Part shown: in pieces, positions 1-7,105 of the stretch
Numbering within the stretch: the first letter of the stretch is position 1
Layout: each line of letters opens with the position of its first letter
DNA from: CAXBBB01 sp963815505
GTDB lineage: Bacteria; Bacteroidota; Rhodothermia; Rhodothermales; BA12
Direction of reading: 5' to 3'
DNA length: 64,000 nt
NCBI GenBank assembly: GCA_963815505.1
Contig: CAWFGU010000023.1
Coordinates: 1 to 64,000, forward strand
Notes under the pieces: model-generated
Told to the model about the DNA's origin: nothing
Database searches by the model: none
Seen by the model: only the letters and a program-made list of their open reading frames with translations
Position numbers and translations under genes: made by a program

Positions 1-2
1 AG

Positions 3-746
3 GGACAGCGCGCCCATCCCGTACACGGTCACCTTTCGCGCCAGGAAGCCTACCTCCAGTCGATGCTCTCGCACCGCCCGCGCGAGATCGACGTGAGCGT
101 GCTGCGCGTGGCCTGCCGCGTCGAAGAGCGCAAGGTCGGACCCGACGGCACGATCAGCCTGCCCGGTGCCAGATGGTTCGTACCTCAGTACGTCAAACAG
201 GACGGCCGCCCCATCCCGACCAGGGGCCAGCGCCTGCGCGTCTGGGCCAGCGCATCGGGCGAGGTCGTCGCCGAACTCATCGCCCAGTACTGCAAGCCGT
301 TCCGCCTCGAGCCGTGGGCACCCAACGCGCTCGGAGACTACTCCCGCCGCACCGCGCCGACGACGCGCGAACGAGTCGAAGCCGAACTCCAGCACGAACG
401 CGACCAGGCCAAGCACGACCGCAAGCGCCAGCGCGCTGCCGCCCAGAGCACGCAGCACGGCCCGATCCGCATCGCCCCGCTGTTACCCGACACCGACCTC
501 GTCGACGCCGACAGCCCGATCATCCGCAGCCCCCAGCGCGAGCAGGTCACCGAGGACCGCAGCCACCTGATGACCGAGCACGAAACCCGCCTCTACATCG
601 GCAAGCGCCTGGCCGCCGAGGGCCGCTACATCGCCGACTACCCCACCGTCTTCACCCCCCTCCTGAGCCAGTCAGGAGGCATCCAACGAACCGACGCCGA
701 CCGCCTCATCACGGCAGTACTGGACCGCGTCCGCAAAGCCGCCTGA
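3..746 (+). CDS. Mu-type transposase, C-terminal part (5' end outside window)
   Basis: The frame is open to the left edge, so this is the tail of a longer gene; an in-frame ATG at 63 is internal. Residues near the edge (GQRAHPVHG, then REIDVSVLRVA, RKVGPDGTISLPGARWFVP) match the C-terminal beta-barrel of the DDE Mu transposase family (MuA, rve/Mu_transpos_C), where a strand pattern with G-x-I-x-L-x-G is typical. The catalytic DDE core would lie upstream and is not visible. The remaining ~130 residues are charged and would correspond to the MuB-contacting tail. A MuB-like ATPase follows at 1537, the expected order for a transposing phage or element. Role by homology: DNA transposition and replicative integration. 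The family assignment rests on the fold pattern and the neighbour. Confidence 0.68.
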   Translation, partial: GQRAHPVHGHLSRQEAYLQSMLSHRPREIDVSVLRVACRVEERKVGPDGTISLPGARWFVPQYVKQDGRPIPTRGQRLRVWASASGEVVAELIAQYCKPFRLEPWAPNALGDYSRRTAPTTRERVEAELQHERDQAKHDRKRQRAAAQSTQHGPIRIAPLLPDTDLVDADSPIIRSPQREQVTEDRSHLMTEHETRLYIGKRLAAEGRYIADYPTVFTPLLSQSGGIQRTDADRLITAVLDRVRKAA

Positions 747-749
747 GCT

Positions 750-962
750 ATGACGATCACCCTAAGCGACGATGATTATCGCACCCTCAACACCTTCATC
801 AACGAGAACGAAGACTGGCTAGTCGAGCACTTCTTCGACTACTTTCTCGACTCAGCCATCATTGCGATGGACGAAAGTGAACGGTCCAAGGCTGTCGACG
901 AGACTTACGATGTCGCTCGGTCACATGCCGAACGGATCATCACCGCCATTCGAAACGCCTGA
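750..962 (+). CDS. Hypothetical small acidic protein
   Basis: A 70-residue acidic protein starting 4 bp after the transposase stop, in the same TGAGCTATG junction context that also precedes the next gene at 966. It is predicted helical (LNTFINENEDWLVEHFFDYFL) and has no motif I recognise. Tight spacing with its neighbours supports co-transcription in the early region of the Mu-like element. The function is unknown; small early genes between A and B in Mu-like elements are variable. Confidence 0.6.
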   Translation: MTITLSDDDYRTLNTFINENEDWLVEHFFDYFLDSAIIAMDESERSKAVDETYDVARSHAERIITAIRNA

Positions 963-965
963 GCT

Positions 966-1196
966 ATGTACCACTCACTCACAGCAACGCTGCGCTGCGA
1001 CCGCTGCGCCGACAAGTTCGAAGTCGAGATCGAGGTCGCTGATGCCTGCACGTCAGGAGACGATCTGATCGACAGGACGATGCAGAATAACGAAGGGGAT
1101 CTGCATGGTCAGGCTATGGGAAGTGGCGAGCACGCCTGCCCCAAATGCTACTCGATGGTGCTCGCTGCCTACGACGACCGAATGGATTCGGAATGA
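966..1196 (+). CDS. Small zinc-ribbon-like protein
   Basis: A 76-residue protein with two CxxC pairs: CDRC near residue 11 and CPKC near residue 60. This suggests a single zinc ribbon with an acidic insert between the knuckles. It sits between two unknown genes of the Mu-like early operon; its stop overlaps a possible tiny reading frame (ATGA at 1193). It may bind DNA or RNA or act as an adaptor. I do not recognise the family. The metal site is inferred only from the cysteine spacing. Confidence 0.55.
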   Translation: MYHSLTATLRCDRCADKFEVEIEVADACTSGDDLIDRTMQNNEGDLHGQAMGSGEHACPKCYSMVLAAYDDRMDSE

Positions 1197-1267
1197 CCGA
1201 AGAGCAAGCCTTCAAGACCTCCACCTGGCCCCAAATCAAAGAGGGCTACATGCCCAAAAACCGCTGA
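1193..1267 (+). CDS. Possible 24-residue leader-like ORF
   Basis: An ATG overlaps the stop of the zinc-ribbon gene (ATGA) and opens a 24-codon frame ending TGA at 1265-1267, four bases before the next ATG at 1271. The only support is the overlapping start/stop arrangement, which recurs through this operon. It could equally be the decayed end of a longer gene or spacer sequence. Confidence 0.2.
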   Translation: MTEEQAFKTSTWPQIKEGYMPKNR

Positions 1268-1270
1268 ACC

Positions 1271-1531
1271 ATGAAGCTATCCGCCGCCCCCACCTGCGAC
1301 CTGATCGACGAGCTACGCCGTCGACCAAGTGCCCAACACCTCGGCCTCGACGAGCAAACGCGCTACGACAAGCTCAGAACGCTGATGTGCGAACTCAACA
1401 ACGTCATCGTCGACGAATGCCTGTGCGGCGACGACGGCGAAGATGTCGTCATCGGCATGGACGCATTCGTCGACCTGCTCCCGCAGATCCGCCACTTCAT
1501 CGAACCAACTGAATACCCCTCCAACTCTTAA
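1271..1531 (+). CDS. Hypothetical protein of the Mu-like element
   Basis: An 86-residue acidic protein (MKLSAAPTCDLIDELRRRP...) with no recognised domain. It ends six bases before the ATG of the MuB-like ATPase at 1537, so it probably belongs to the same transcript as the transposase. It contains a CLCG motif in the middle, but no second cysteine pair that would make a ribbon. Function unknown. Confidence 0.55.
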   Translation: MKLSAAPTCDLIDELRRRPSAQHLGLDEQTRYDKLRTLMCELNNVIVDECLCGDDGEDVVIGMDAFVDLLPQIRHFIEPTEYPSNS

Positions 1532-1536
1532 TCATC

Positions 1537-2506
1537 ATGCTCGACTCCCGCACCAAAACCCACTTCCAGATCCGCAACTCGGCACCTTCACGTCGCCGAC
1601 CGTGGACATGTTCGCCTCGATGATCCGCGACGGCGTCGCCGACGACGAGATGATCGCCCTGATCGCGCCCTACGGATCGGGCAAAACGACGCTCTGGCGT
1701 CGCGTCAAATCGATCCTCGCCGAAAACCGCACCGTCAAAACCCGCTTCATCTCCGTCGGCGACTTGCAGGACAAGCCCCTGCGCATGGGATCGATCATCT
1801 CGGCCCTGCTGATCGAACTGTGCCAGACCGTCGGCGAGACCCCGATGCGCGCCAGCGAGGCCCGATCCATCCAGCTGGGCCGTCTGCTCGGAATGCGCCG
1901 CGAAGTCGGCGAGCGTGTCTGCCTCGTCATCGAAGACGCGCACCGCCTGCACCCCGCCACGCTCAGCGCGCTCAAGCTGCTCCGCGAAATGGACTTCAAC
2001 GGCATCGCACCGCTGCTCTCCATCGTCCTGATCGGATGGCCGAACTCGACGCCGAGCTTCAGCGCCGCCGCGACATCCTCACCCGCACCTCGACGATCCG
2101 CCTCGTCCCCGAGGAAGGATGGATGGACTACACCGAGCGTCTGGAGGACCTCGAGTCCGTCTTCGCGCACCTGATCGACCCCAAGACGCGCGAGCGCATC
2201 GCCAGCACGCACGACGTACCCGTCGAGATGAACTACACCGTCGCCGACGCCCTGACCCAGGCCCGCCTCGCCGGTTACGACTGCATCGACGAGCGCGTCT
2301 ACAAGCCGTCGATGCGCGAGCAGTACGAGATGCTCAAACGCAAGGGATTCAGCCTCGCCGACATCGGAGCCGCGACGACCGGCAACCTCGGCCCGTCCAG
2401 CGTCGGCGACGCCGTCAACGGCCGCTCGACGAAGAACACCGACGCCGTCCAGCAGGGCATCGACGCCCTCATCGCCCAGACCACCACCCTGCGCAAGGTC
2501 AGCTGA
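1537..2506 (+). CDS. MuB-like transposition AAA+ ATPase (two apparent frameshifts)
   Basis: The coding signal runs in three successive frames. ATG 1537 gives MLDSRTKTHFQIRNS; near 1582 it moves to TFTSPTVDMFASMIRDG with the Walker A motif APYGSGKTTLW (about 1666-1698) and Walker B CLVIEDAHRL (1921-1950). At about 2036 it moves again, so that VLIG is followed by MAELDAELQRRRD and the C-terminal part to the TGA at 2506. Joined, this is a ~323-residue AAA_22/TniB/MuB-type ATPase that would bind target DNA and activate the transposase upstream. The C-terminal ~100 residues look like a helix-turn-helix tail (EMLKRKGFSLADIGAATT). The two breaks are either assembly indels or decay. The gene overlaps the next one by one base (TGATG). 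Confidence 0.65.
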
Positions 2507-2904
2507 TGCCCCAGGTCGTCACACAAGAAGGCATTCAGTGTCCCCGCTGCGGCTCCGGCCACGGCGTCACCGACACCGATCCCTACGGTCGCATCGTGCT
2601 CAGAAAGCGCGTGTGCGACCGTCCTGCGTGCGCGACCACGTTCCGCACCAAGGAGACGATCACCGAGACCTTCGTCCCCAAGGGCCTCACCCTCCCGCGC
2701 GGCTTCCAGCCCGACCACACCGGACGCCAGGGCATCAACTGCCCCGTCTGCGACAGCCACACCTCCGCCATCACCCGCGTCGACCAGGCCGACGGCACCT
2801 ACTTCCGCGTCCGCCTCTGCAAACACGACCTCTGCCGCACCACGATGCACACCGAGAAGCGCATCGTCGACGTGGTAGACCAACTCACCCTCTACGACGA
2901 ATGA
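2506..2904 (+). CDS. Double zinc-ribbon protein (Ogr/Delta- or NrdR-like)
   Basis: A 132-residue protein whose ATG overlaps the MuB stop. It contains two similar halves. The first has CPRCGS then VCDRPACATTFRTKE; the second has CPVCDS then LCKHDLCRTTMHTEK. The pattern of CxxC, arginine-rich strand, CxxxxC and T-E resembles the zinc fingers of phage P2 Ogr/Delta activators and the NrdR ribbon, here duplicated. In phages such proteins activate late transcription, which is a plausible but unproven role here. Its stop overlaps the ATG of the next gene (ATGA at 2901). Confidence 0.6.
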   Translation: MPQVVTQEGIQCPRCGSGHGVTDTDPYGRIVLRKRVCDRPACATTFRTKETITETFVPKGLTLPRGFQPDHTGRQGINCPVCDSHTSAITRVDQADGTYFRVRLCKHDLCRTTMHTEKRIVDVVDQLTLYDE

Positions 2905-3053
2905 CCCACACCTGGACTTTCCCCGAAGACTACGACGGCCCCGAACCCTGCCCACTGGGCTGCGGCAACCTCACCGAAGACGCAGCAGGAGGCCCATGCG
3001 ACGCCTGCTGGAGAGAGACGCTGACGAACCAAGAAGACGACACCGAAGAATGA
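2901..3053 (+). CDS. Small cysteine-rich protein
   Basis: A 50-residue acidic protein (MTHTWTFPEDYDGPEPCPLGC...) with CPLGC and CDAC pairs about 20 residues apart, consistent with a minimal zinc knuckle. It starts inside the stop of the double-ribbon gene and its own stop overlaps the next ATG (ATGA at 3050), so it is translationally coupled on both sides. Function unknown. Confidence 0.5.
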   Translation: MTHTWTFPEDYDGPEPCPLGCGNLTEDAAGGPCDACWRETLTNQEDDTEE

Positions 3054-3231
3054 GCCGCCAACGCTACCCCATGTCACTCGACGACCAGTTCCAGTTCGGC
3101 AAGCACGAAGGCGCATTCCTTTGGGCGATAATCGAATCCAATCCCGGTGACGCCGACTGTGCCTCGAAAACATCACCGGCTTCGAACTCGACAACGACGC
3201 CTACATCTATCTCGACCGTCTAGGAAACTGA
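3050..3231 (+). CDS. FGKH-motif small protein (apparent frameshift)
   Basis: The first part reads MSRQRYPMSLDDQFQFGKHEGAFLWAIIESNPGD. This matches the short FGK(H/Y)xG...NPGY segment found in DUF3820 and next to exonuclease-type domains in phage proteins. After about 3160 the sensible continuation is in another frame (CLENITGFELDNDAYIYLDRLGN, stop at 3229-3231), while the original frame runs into low-complexity serine/threonine and stops at 3223. Restoring the frame gives ~60 residues, usual for this family. Its ATG overlaps the upstream stop. Function unknown; association with DNA is suggested only by family context. Confidence 0.5.
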
Positions 3232-3235
3232 GACT

Positions 3236-4394
3236 ATGAGTGACCTGATCGACCGCATACAGAGCCTCGAAGAAGCCGTCCAGCGCATCGCCGCCAAGAG
3301 CGGATCGAGCCTCAGCCCCGAGCGCATCCAGTCGATGGCCGTCGAAGCCATACTGGATGCGCTCGACGCATCCGGCACCCTCACCGAACTCGGCGACGTG
3401 GACGAGGCCGACCTGATCGACCTGATCTCCGAAACGCTCGAAAAGCTGCGCGAAGACTGGACCCGCCAGGCCCAGCGCGACATCGCCCGCGACCTCGTCC
3501 AGATGGTCAAGCGAGCCGAGACGTTCTACACCGAGCAGGGAGTCGAGATCAAGGGCATACGCGAAGCCGTCCGCCGCTCCGAACGGGCCAAGGAGATCAC
3601 CAAGGCCCTCGACGACGGTCTCAAAGGCATCACCAAAGACCTAAAGACCGCGATCACGTCGGGCCTCAAAGACCAGATTGCACGCGGCGACATCGACGAC
3701 AGCGCCCTCGCCGCCCGAATCGAATCCGAGAGCAAGACCGACGCCTGGCGTGCCCAGGTCAACACCCGCGTCGCCGTCACCGGCTACCAGCAGGTCTACC
3801 GCAACGAGCTGTCCAAACGGTCCGGCCTGCCGCACCTCGTACTACAGCGACCGCGAGAAGCGAAACACGCGCGCATTCTGCCGCATCCACAAAGACCGCG
3901 TGTTCACCATCGCCCAGGTCGAGCAGATGGACAACGCCCAACTGATGCCTGTCTCTGTGCACCGAGGCGGCTTCAACTGCATCCACACCTGGCTACCCGT
4001 CAACGCCGACTGGGACGAAGCCCTCGCCGCCAAACTCGTCGAAGAGCAAACCCCCATCGAGATCGCCATCGACAAGCAGGAGCGCAGCAAGATCATCGTC
4101 TTCGCCAACACCGCCCGCGTCACCCGCCTGAAATCCCAATTCCCACTCGACCGAGCAGGCTACGAGCGCATCTACGACGCCGATACCAACGACACCGCTT
4201 TCGTCGCCATCCATCGCAAGTGGCTAGACGAGTTGGGCCGCGACAGGCGCACGAAGAAGTACAAGCGCATGATCGCAATCCGTGACCGAGCACTCGAACT
4301 ATCCGAGCAAGGCCGAATCGTCCGACTCGATCTCTCAGATGACTACGATCTCATCGTCGACGGAGAGGAACGGATGCTCGCCGACCTGGATTAG
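3236..4394 (+). CDS. MuF-like minor head/head morphogenesis protein with C-terminal extension (frameshift)
   Basis: The N-terminal ~200 residues are helical (MSDLIDRIQSLEEAVQR..., then a segment TRVAVTGYQQVYRNE). Near 3835 the frame changes and continues as YYSDREKRNTRAFCRIHKD with later MDNAQLMP and GGFNCIHTWLPV. That combination (FC...H, then N-x-Q...GGxNCxH) is the signature of the phage Mu gpF/SPP1 gp7-type minor head domain. It is followed by ~110 residues (about 4035-4391) outside the MuF fold, where such proteins often carry a toxin-like or nuclease-like domain. I do not recognise this one. No terminase or portal gene lies upstream, which is unusual. Starts five bases after the FGKH gene. 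Confidence 0.6.
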
Positions 4395-4460
4395 GCTTGC
4401 TACACGACGGAGAAACGCGGGAGAACGTCAGAGCGTCAAAGCGCCCCACAGAGCCTCAGT

Positions 4461-4748
4461 TTGTTGCAAGTCCCAAGCATCCTCTGCACCCCCCATCACC
4501 GGTACGCGCTGCTCATTCCGCCTGCCGAGCTTCCGCGCCTGCTGTGCTGCCTCTTCGCCCCGCTGCCGGAGCGTTTCGAGCTTCACCCCGGCGTCACCGT
4601 GACGGACGCCGAACGCTTCCGCCGCGCGCTGATTCGCGGAGTCGAGCAAGGACCGAACGGCCCGCGCTACCGGACCGGCGCGCTGGGCGGTGACCTCGAA
4701 GCGCTCGAACGAGTGACGAGCGCGCACGCCTCGCGCCTCGCCGCCTGA
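4461..4748 (+). CDS. Hypothetical protein
   Basis: A 95-residue frame from a TTG start at 4461, with no ATG available in frame. The segment RYALLIPPAELPRLLCCLF followed by PGVTVTDAERFRRALIRGVE looks like folded protein rather than noise, but I recognise no family. The start is uncertain; the 5' part between the MuF stop (4394) and here may hold a shifted continuation. It ends just before the 90-bp repeat array. Confidence 0.4.
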   Translation: MLQVPSILCTPHHRYALLIPPAELPRLLCCLFAPLPERFELHPGVTVTDAERFRRALIRGVEQGPNGPRYRTGALGGDLEALERVTSAHASRLAA

Positions 4749-4774
4749 GCGTGACTCCCGGTACACCTTCCGTC

Positions 4775-5077
4775 TCCTTTCGTGCTGCATTCTGATAGCA
4801 TTAGTTACGCCTTCCGCTCCATCCGCCCGCCGCTCGATCCGCCAATCTCGGACCCGGTTCGGGTACCCTTCGGGCTGCATTCGGTTGAGATTAGTTGACC
4901 CTGCCGACGCTCTCGCCCGCCGATTCCTGTACCTCTTCCGTACCACGTTCGTACCTCTTTCGGGCTGCATTCTGACAAGATTAGCTAGGTCGCTGGCTCC
5001 TGCCCGCTCCACCGGCCGCGCCGATTCCCGCCCCCGATTCGCACTCCTTTCGCCCTGCATTCGGGCAACAATAGTTA
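4775..5077 (+). repeat. Four conserved ~33-bp boxes at exact 90-bp spacing
   Basis: A box of the form CTTTCGgGCTGCATTCtGanaagATTAGTTA occurs four times, with CTGCAT ending at 4790, 4880, 4970 and 5060, an exact 90-bp period. The ~57 bp between boxes is only weakly alike. The array fills the gap between the gene ending at 4748 and the ATG at 5095, with the last box about 18 bp upstream of that ATG. The array could be tandem promoters or operators, iterons, or a recombination or packaging site. Conserved boxes with divergent spacers argue for selection on the box. Confidence 0.75.
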
Positions 5078-5094
5078 ACACAAGCTCTCACGCC

Positions 5095-5571
5095 ATGACC
5101 AACGACACGCCCGCACCCGTCCTGCTCGACGCCTACGAGCCGCCCGCGCCCCGCCGCTACCTCACCGCCGCCGAAGCGATGCGCCTGGCCTACGAGCACG
5201 CCGCGCGCAACGGCGGCACGCTGAGCAGTGACACGATGCCCGAAGCGCTGACCGGCGTTGAACTGACCGCCTCGGCCGGTGACGTGCCCAGTGCGACGGG
5301 CGACGAGGAAGCGCTGTGGCTCTACCTCGCCCGCTACGCCTCGATGACCGGCGGAGCCGTGATCTACACGTGCGCCGATGGAAGGCGGCTGCGCTTCAAG
5401 ATGGGATGGGGTAACGCGTGGTACGCCTCGCACTTCGACCGTGCGAGCAAGGCAACGGTGACGGCCTACGCGCGGATGCACGGCGCGGACTCGGTCGGAG
5501 CGGGAGGACTGGCACGCGTGGCGCTGCGCATGGGTGAGAAGGTCGAAGCTGCCCGAGCGAAGCGCGCGTGA
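5095..5571 (+). CDS. Hypothetical protein downstream of the 90-bp repeat array
   Basis: ATG 5095 is chosen because the frame upstream runs through the repeat array. The protein is 158 residues, starts MTNDTPAPVLLDAYEPP, and has a likely globular core (LWLYLARYASMTGGAVIYTC, then RRLRFKMGWGNAWYASHFD). I know no family with these features. It is the first gene after four copies of the conserved box, so its expression is probably controlled through them. Base composition matches its neighbours. Confidence 0.6.
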   Translation: MTNDTPAPVLLDAYEPPAPRRYLTAAEAMRLAYEHAARNGGTLSSDTMPEALTGVELTASAGDVPSATGDEEALWLYLARYASMTGGAVIYTCADGRRLRFKMGWGNAWYASHFDRASKATVTAYARMHGADSVGAGGLARVALRMGEKVEAARAKRA

Positions 5572-6238
5572 GCGCAGAGTAGACACTTTGGACACTCGCG
5601 CGCGCGACCCCCTCGCTAACCTCGCTATATGAACCGCACGCAGACCGCACGCCTCGCGCGCGCGCGTGACCGCCTCCGCAAACTCCGCAACTTGCCTTCG
5701 GAGCAGTCGAGCCATGCGCCGATAACTTCGGTTGATCCGCCGAGGGGGTCCCAAAAAGTGGGACCCAAAAGGGAGCGGCCCGCCCCGCATACTCCGCAGA
5801 TTCAACACTCGCGCGTGACGAGCCGCCCGTCGGCCGCCGCGTCGCGCTGGTTGATCGGCCGACGCGAGCGCCAACGACGGCGACGGCTGGCAGACGTGCC
5901 GCACACGTACAATCCCGCAAGATTGCGTAGGTCCGAGGTCGCCGTCGGCGTCGATCGTGCCGAGCGAAAAGCGCGAAAGAGCAGGAAAAAGCGGTACGTC
6001 GTGCGCGCGCGCGCGAGGCGTCCAAGCTGGTACTCTAGGGGGCTGGTAACGGGGGCCGAACGGAAGCGGTCTGCATCCGGGCTGAGTCCCGTAGCAGGCC
6101 GCACGGGCGCTGTGCCGGTCCCGCCTATCGGTCTACTGGAACGACTTTCGTTCGTGAGCGCGGACCGCGTGCCGGGGCTTTCCCGGCGTTCGGCAGGTAG
6201 TGTGAGGCGAAGCTATCAGCCGCGCCAAGATTGATAGT
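5572..6238 (+). other. 667 bp without a confident gene; possible ORF 5629-6234
   Basis: An open frame of 201 codons (5629-6234) is very arginine-rich, has no domain-like pattern and competes with open frames on the other strand, as expected by chance at this GC content, so I do not call it a gene. Visible features are three alternating CG tracts (about 5595-5605, 5655-5666, 6003-6014), a 7-bp hairpin with a loop of AAAAAGT (5746-5766), and CTATCA/TGATAG arms at 6213-6237 followed by TTTA. The last may end transcription from either side. Confidence 0.4.
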
Positions 6239-6460
6239 TTACGCCGCTGCTCGGAGCGTCACCGCTGCCGACGGCAGGCCCGATACGTCGAGCGTGGAGA
6301 GGTCGAACCGGCTCGCGTGCTGAATGTCCAGCCCGACGATCTGCCCGGCCTCGTCCAAGTCGGCGACGACGTTGTCAGCGACTTTGACCACGTCCGCGCC
6401 GGGCGCTTCGGTGAGGTGGACGTACAGGCTGTCGGTTTCGGAGTCGTAGGAAAAGCGCAT
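6239..6460 (-). CDS. DUF2283 family protein (antitoxin-like)
   Basis: A 73-residue protein, MRFSYDSETDSLYVHL...VADNVVADLDEAGQIVGLDI, the classic DUF2283 pattern (YD...DALYI...v.l.e...VvaD.D..G.ivGiei). The ATG at 6458-6460 is preferred over upstream starts because it begins the domain. It lies five bases after the DUF4258-like gene and shares its strand. DUF2283 genes next to DUF4258 genes are commonly treated as toxin-antitoxin-like pairs, with DUF2283 as the probable antitoxin. That role is inferred from pairing. Confidence 0.8.
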   Translation of the reverse strand: MRFSYDSETDSLYVHLTEAPGADVVKVADNVVADLDEAGQIVGLDIQHASRFDLSTLDVSGLPSAAVTLRAAA

Positions 6461-6464
6461 CGGA

Positions 6465-6728
6465 TCAGGGAGTAAAGGAGCGGGTGAAGCCGGTGTCAGG
6501 AAAGGCGTTGTGTACGGTCTGCCCATCTTCAAGGGTGACGACGCGCAAGTAACGTCCGATCTCGTCGACGTATCCCCACAACCGGCGACGGCCATCGGCC
6601 TGCACGACGACGCGGACGGGATCGGCTAGGACGGCGGCGATCCATTCAGCGCGCAGATACGAGCGCTTGACGATCACGTCGCGCAGAAAGTAGCCGGTGA
6701 CCGGAAACGGGAAGTCGTCGGCGCTCAC
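6465..6728 (-). CDS. DUF4258-like protein (probable toxin partner)
   Basis: An 87-residue protein from a GTG start that overlaps the TGA of the upstream XRE gene (GTGA at 6725-6728), indicating coupled translation. Features are an arginine-containing strand (VIVKRSYLRAEWIAAVLADP), then GRRRLWGYVDEIGRYLRVVTL and VHNAFPDTGFTR. This is the usual layout of the small RelE-fold-like DUF4258 proteins encoded beside DUF2283. It is likely an RNase-type toxin or its relative. Biochemical activity is not shown by the sequence alone. Confidence 0.65.
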   Translation of the reverse strand: MSADDFPFPVTGYFLRDVIVKRSYLRAEWIAAVLADPVRVVVQADGRRRLWGYVDEIGRYLRVVTLEDGQTVHNAFPDTGFTRSFTP

Positions 6729-6933
6729 GACGCATCGGCCTTGAACGAGTGCTCACGGGCGATACAGTCGAGCAACGGAACGAGCGGCCCGCTAGGGTCC
6801 TGCACGCCGCGCTAAGCTCGGAGACGCGCACATTTGCGCCCGTCTCGCCATAGCCGAGACGCACCCCGAAGGCTGCTTGAGTCTCGCCAAGGTGTGAGCG
6901 GAGCGCGCGGATTATCTGAGGTGTCCAGGTCAT
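6725..6933 (-). CDS. XRE-family transcriptional regulator (apparent frameshift)
   Basis: The N-terminus reads MTWTPQIIRALRSHLGETQA then AFGVRLGYGETGANVRVSEL, a helix-turn-helix of the Cro/CI (XRE) class. After about 6800 the original frame becomes arginine-rich nonsense, while the next frame gives VQDPSGPLVPLLDCIAREHS...KADAS with a TGA at 6725-6727. That is the expected tail of the family (ERG...PSGP...LLxxIA). Joined length is ~69 residues. It heads a three-gene minus-strand operon with the DUF4258 and DUF2283 genes and is divergent from the gene at 7106. It probably represses its own promoter through the sites at 7007-7064. Confidence 0.65.
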
Positions 6934-7006
6934 TGGGCCGATGGAAGGTGAGTGCGAACAGGTAGACGCGCTGGAACGAGCGGCGTAACGCGCCTGATCG
7001 TGAAGA

Positions 7007-7064
7007 TAACGCTATCCGTAAGAAAGTCAGTGTTAACGGAAACCGTTACTAACGATTACCGTAA
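7007..7064. promoter_or_regulatory. Three 15-bp operator-like repeats between divergent genes
   Basis: TAACGCTATCCGTAA (7007-7021), TAACGGAAACCGTTA (7034-7048, perfect 6-bp arms) and TAACGATTACCGTAA (7050-7064) share TAACG-N5-CCGTWA. They lie in the 172-bp intergenic region between the XRE gene (minus strand, start 6933) and the gene at 7106 (plus strand). Repeated dyads in a divergent region beside a Cro/CI-type regulator are the usual layout of an autoregulated operator. The bound protein is inferred. Confidence 0.65.
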
Positions 7065-7105
7065 TACACTCAACAGCGCACACGAACACTCACACAACCG
7101 CTACC

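Noticed and set aside
2020..2050. Programmed -1 frameshift in the MuB-like gene
   Set aside because: No slippery heptamer or downstream pseudoknot is evident, a second break occurs at 1582 in the same gene, and similar breaks occur in unrelated core genes.
4775..5077. CRISPR-like array
   Set aside because: The boxes are degenerate, intervals of ~57 bp are too long and weakly alike, there are only four units and no cas genes are near.
4428..5081. Long minus-strand open frame across the 90-bp repeats, with RMQ recurring every 30 residues
   Set aside because: The recurrence is forced by the 90-bp DNA period (divisible by three). The frame is arginine-rich, lacks domain features and overlaps a better plus-strand gene.
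5746..5766. GGGTCCC/GGGACCC hairpin as a terminator
   Set aside because: Only 7 bp, and neither strand has a T tract after it; the loop is A-rich instead.
5629..6234. 201-codon arginine-rich open frame
   Set aside because: Composition resembles random high-GC DNA with CG tracts, open frames of similar size exist on the other strand, and no domain is visible.
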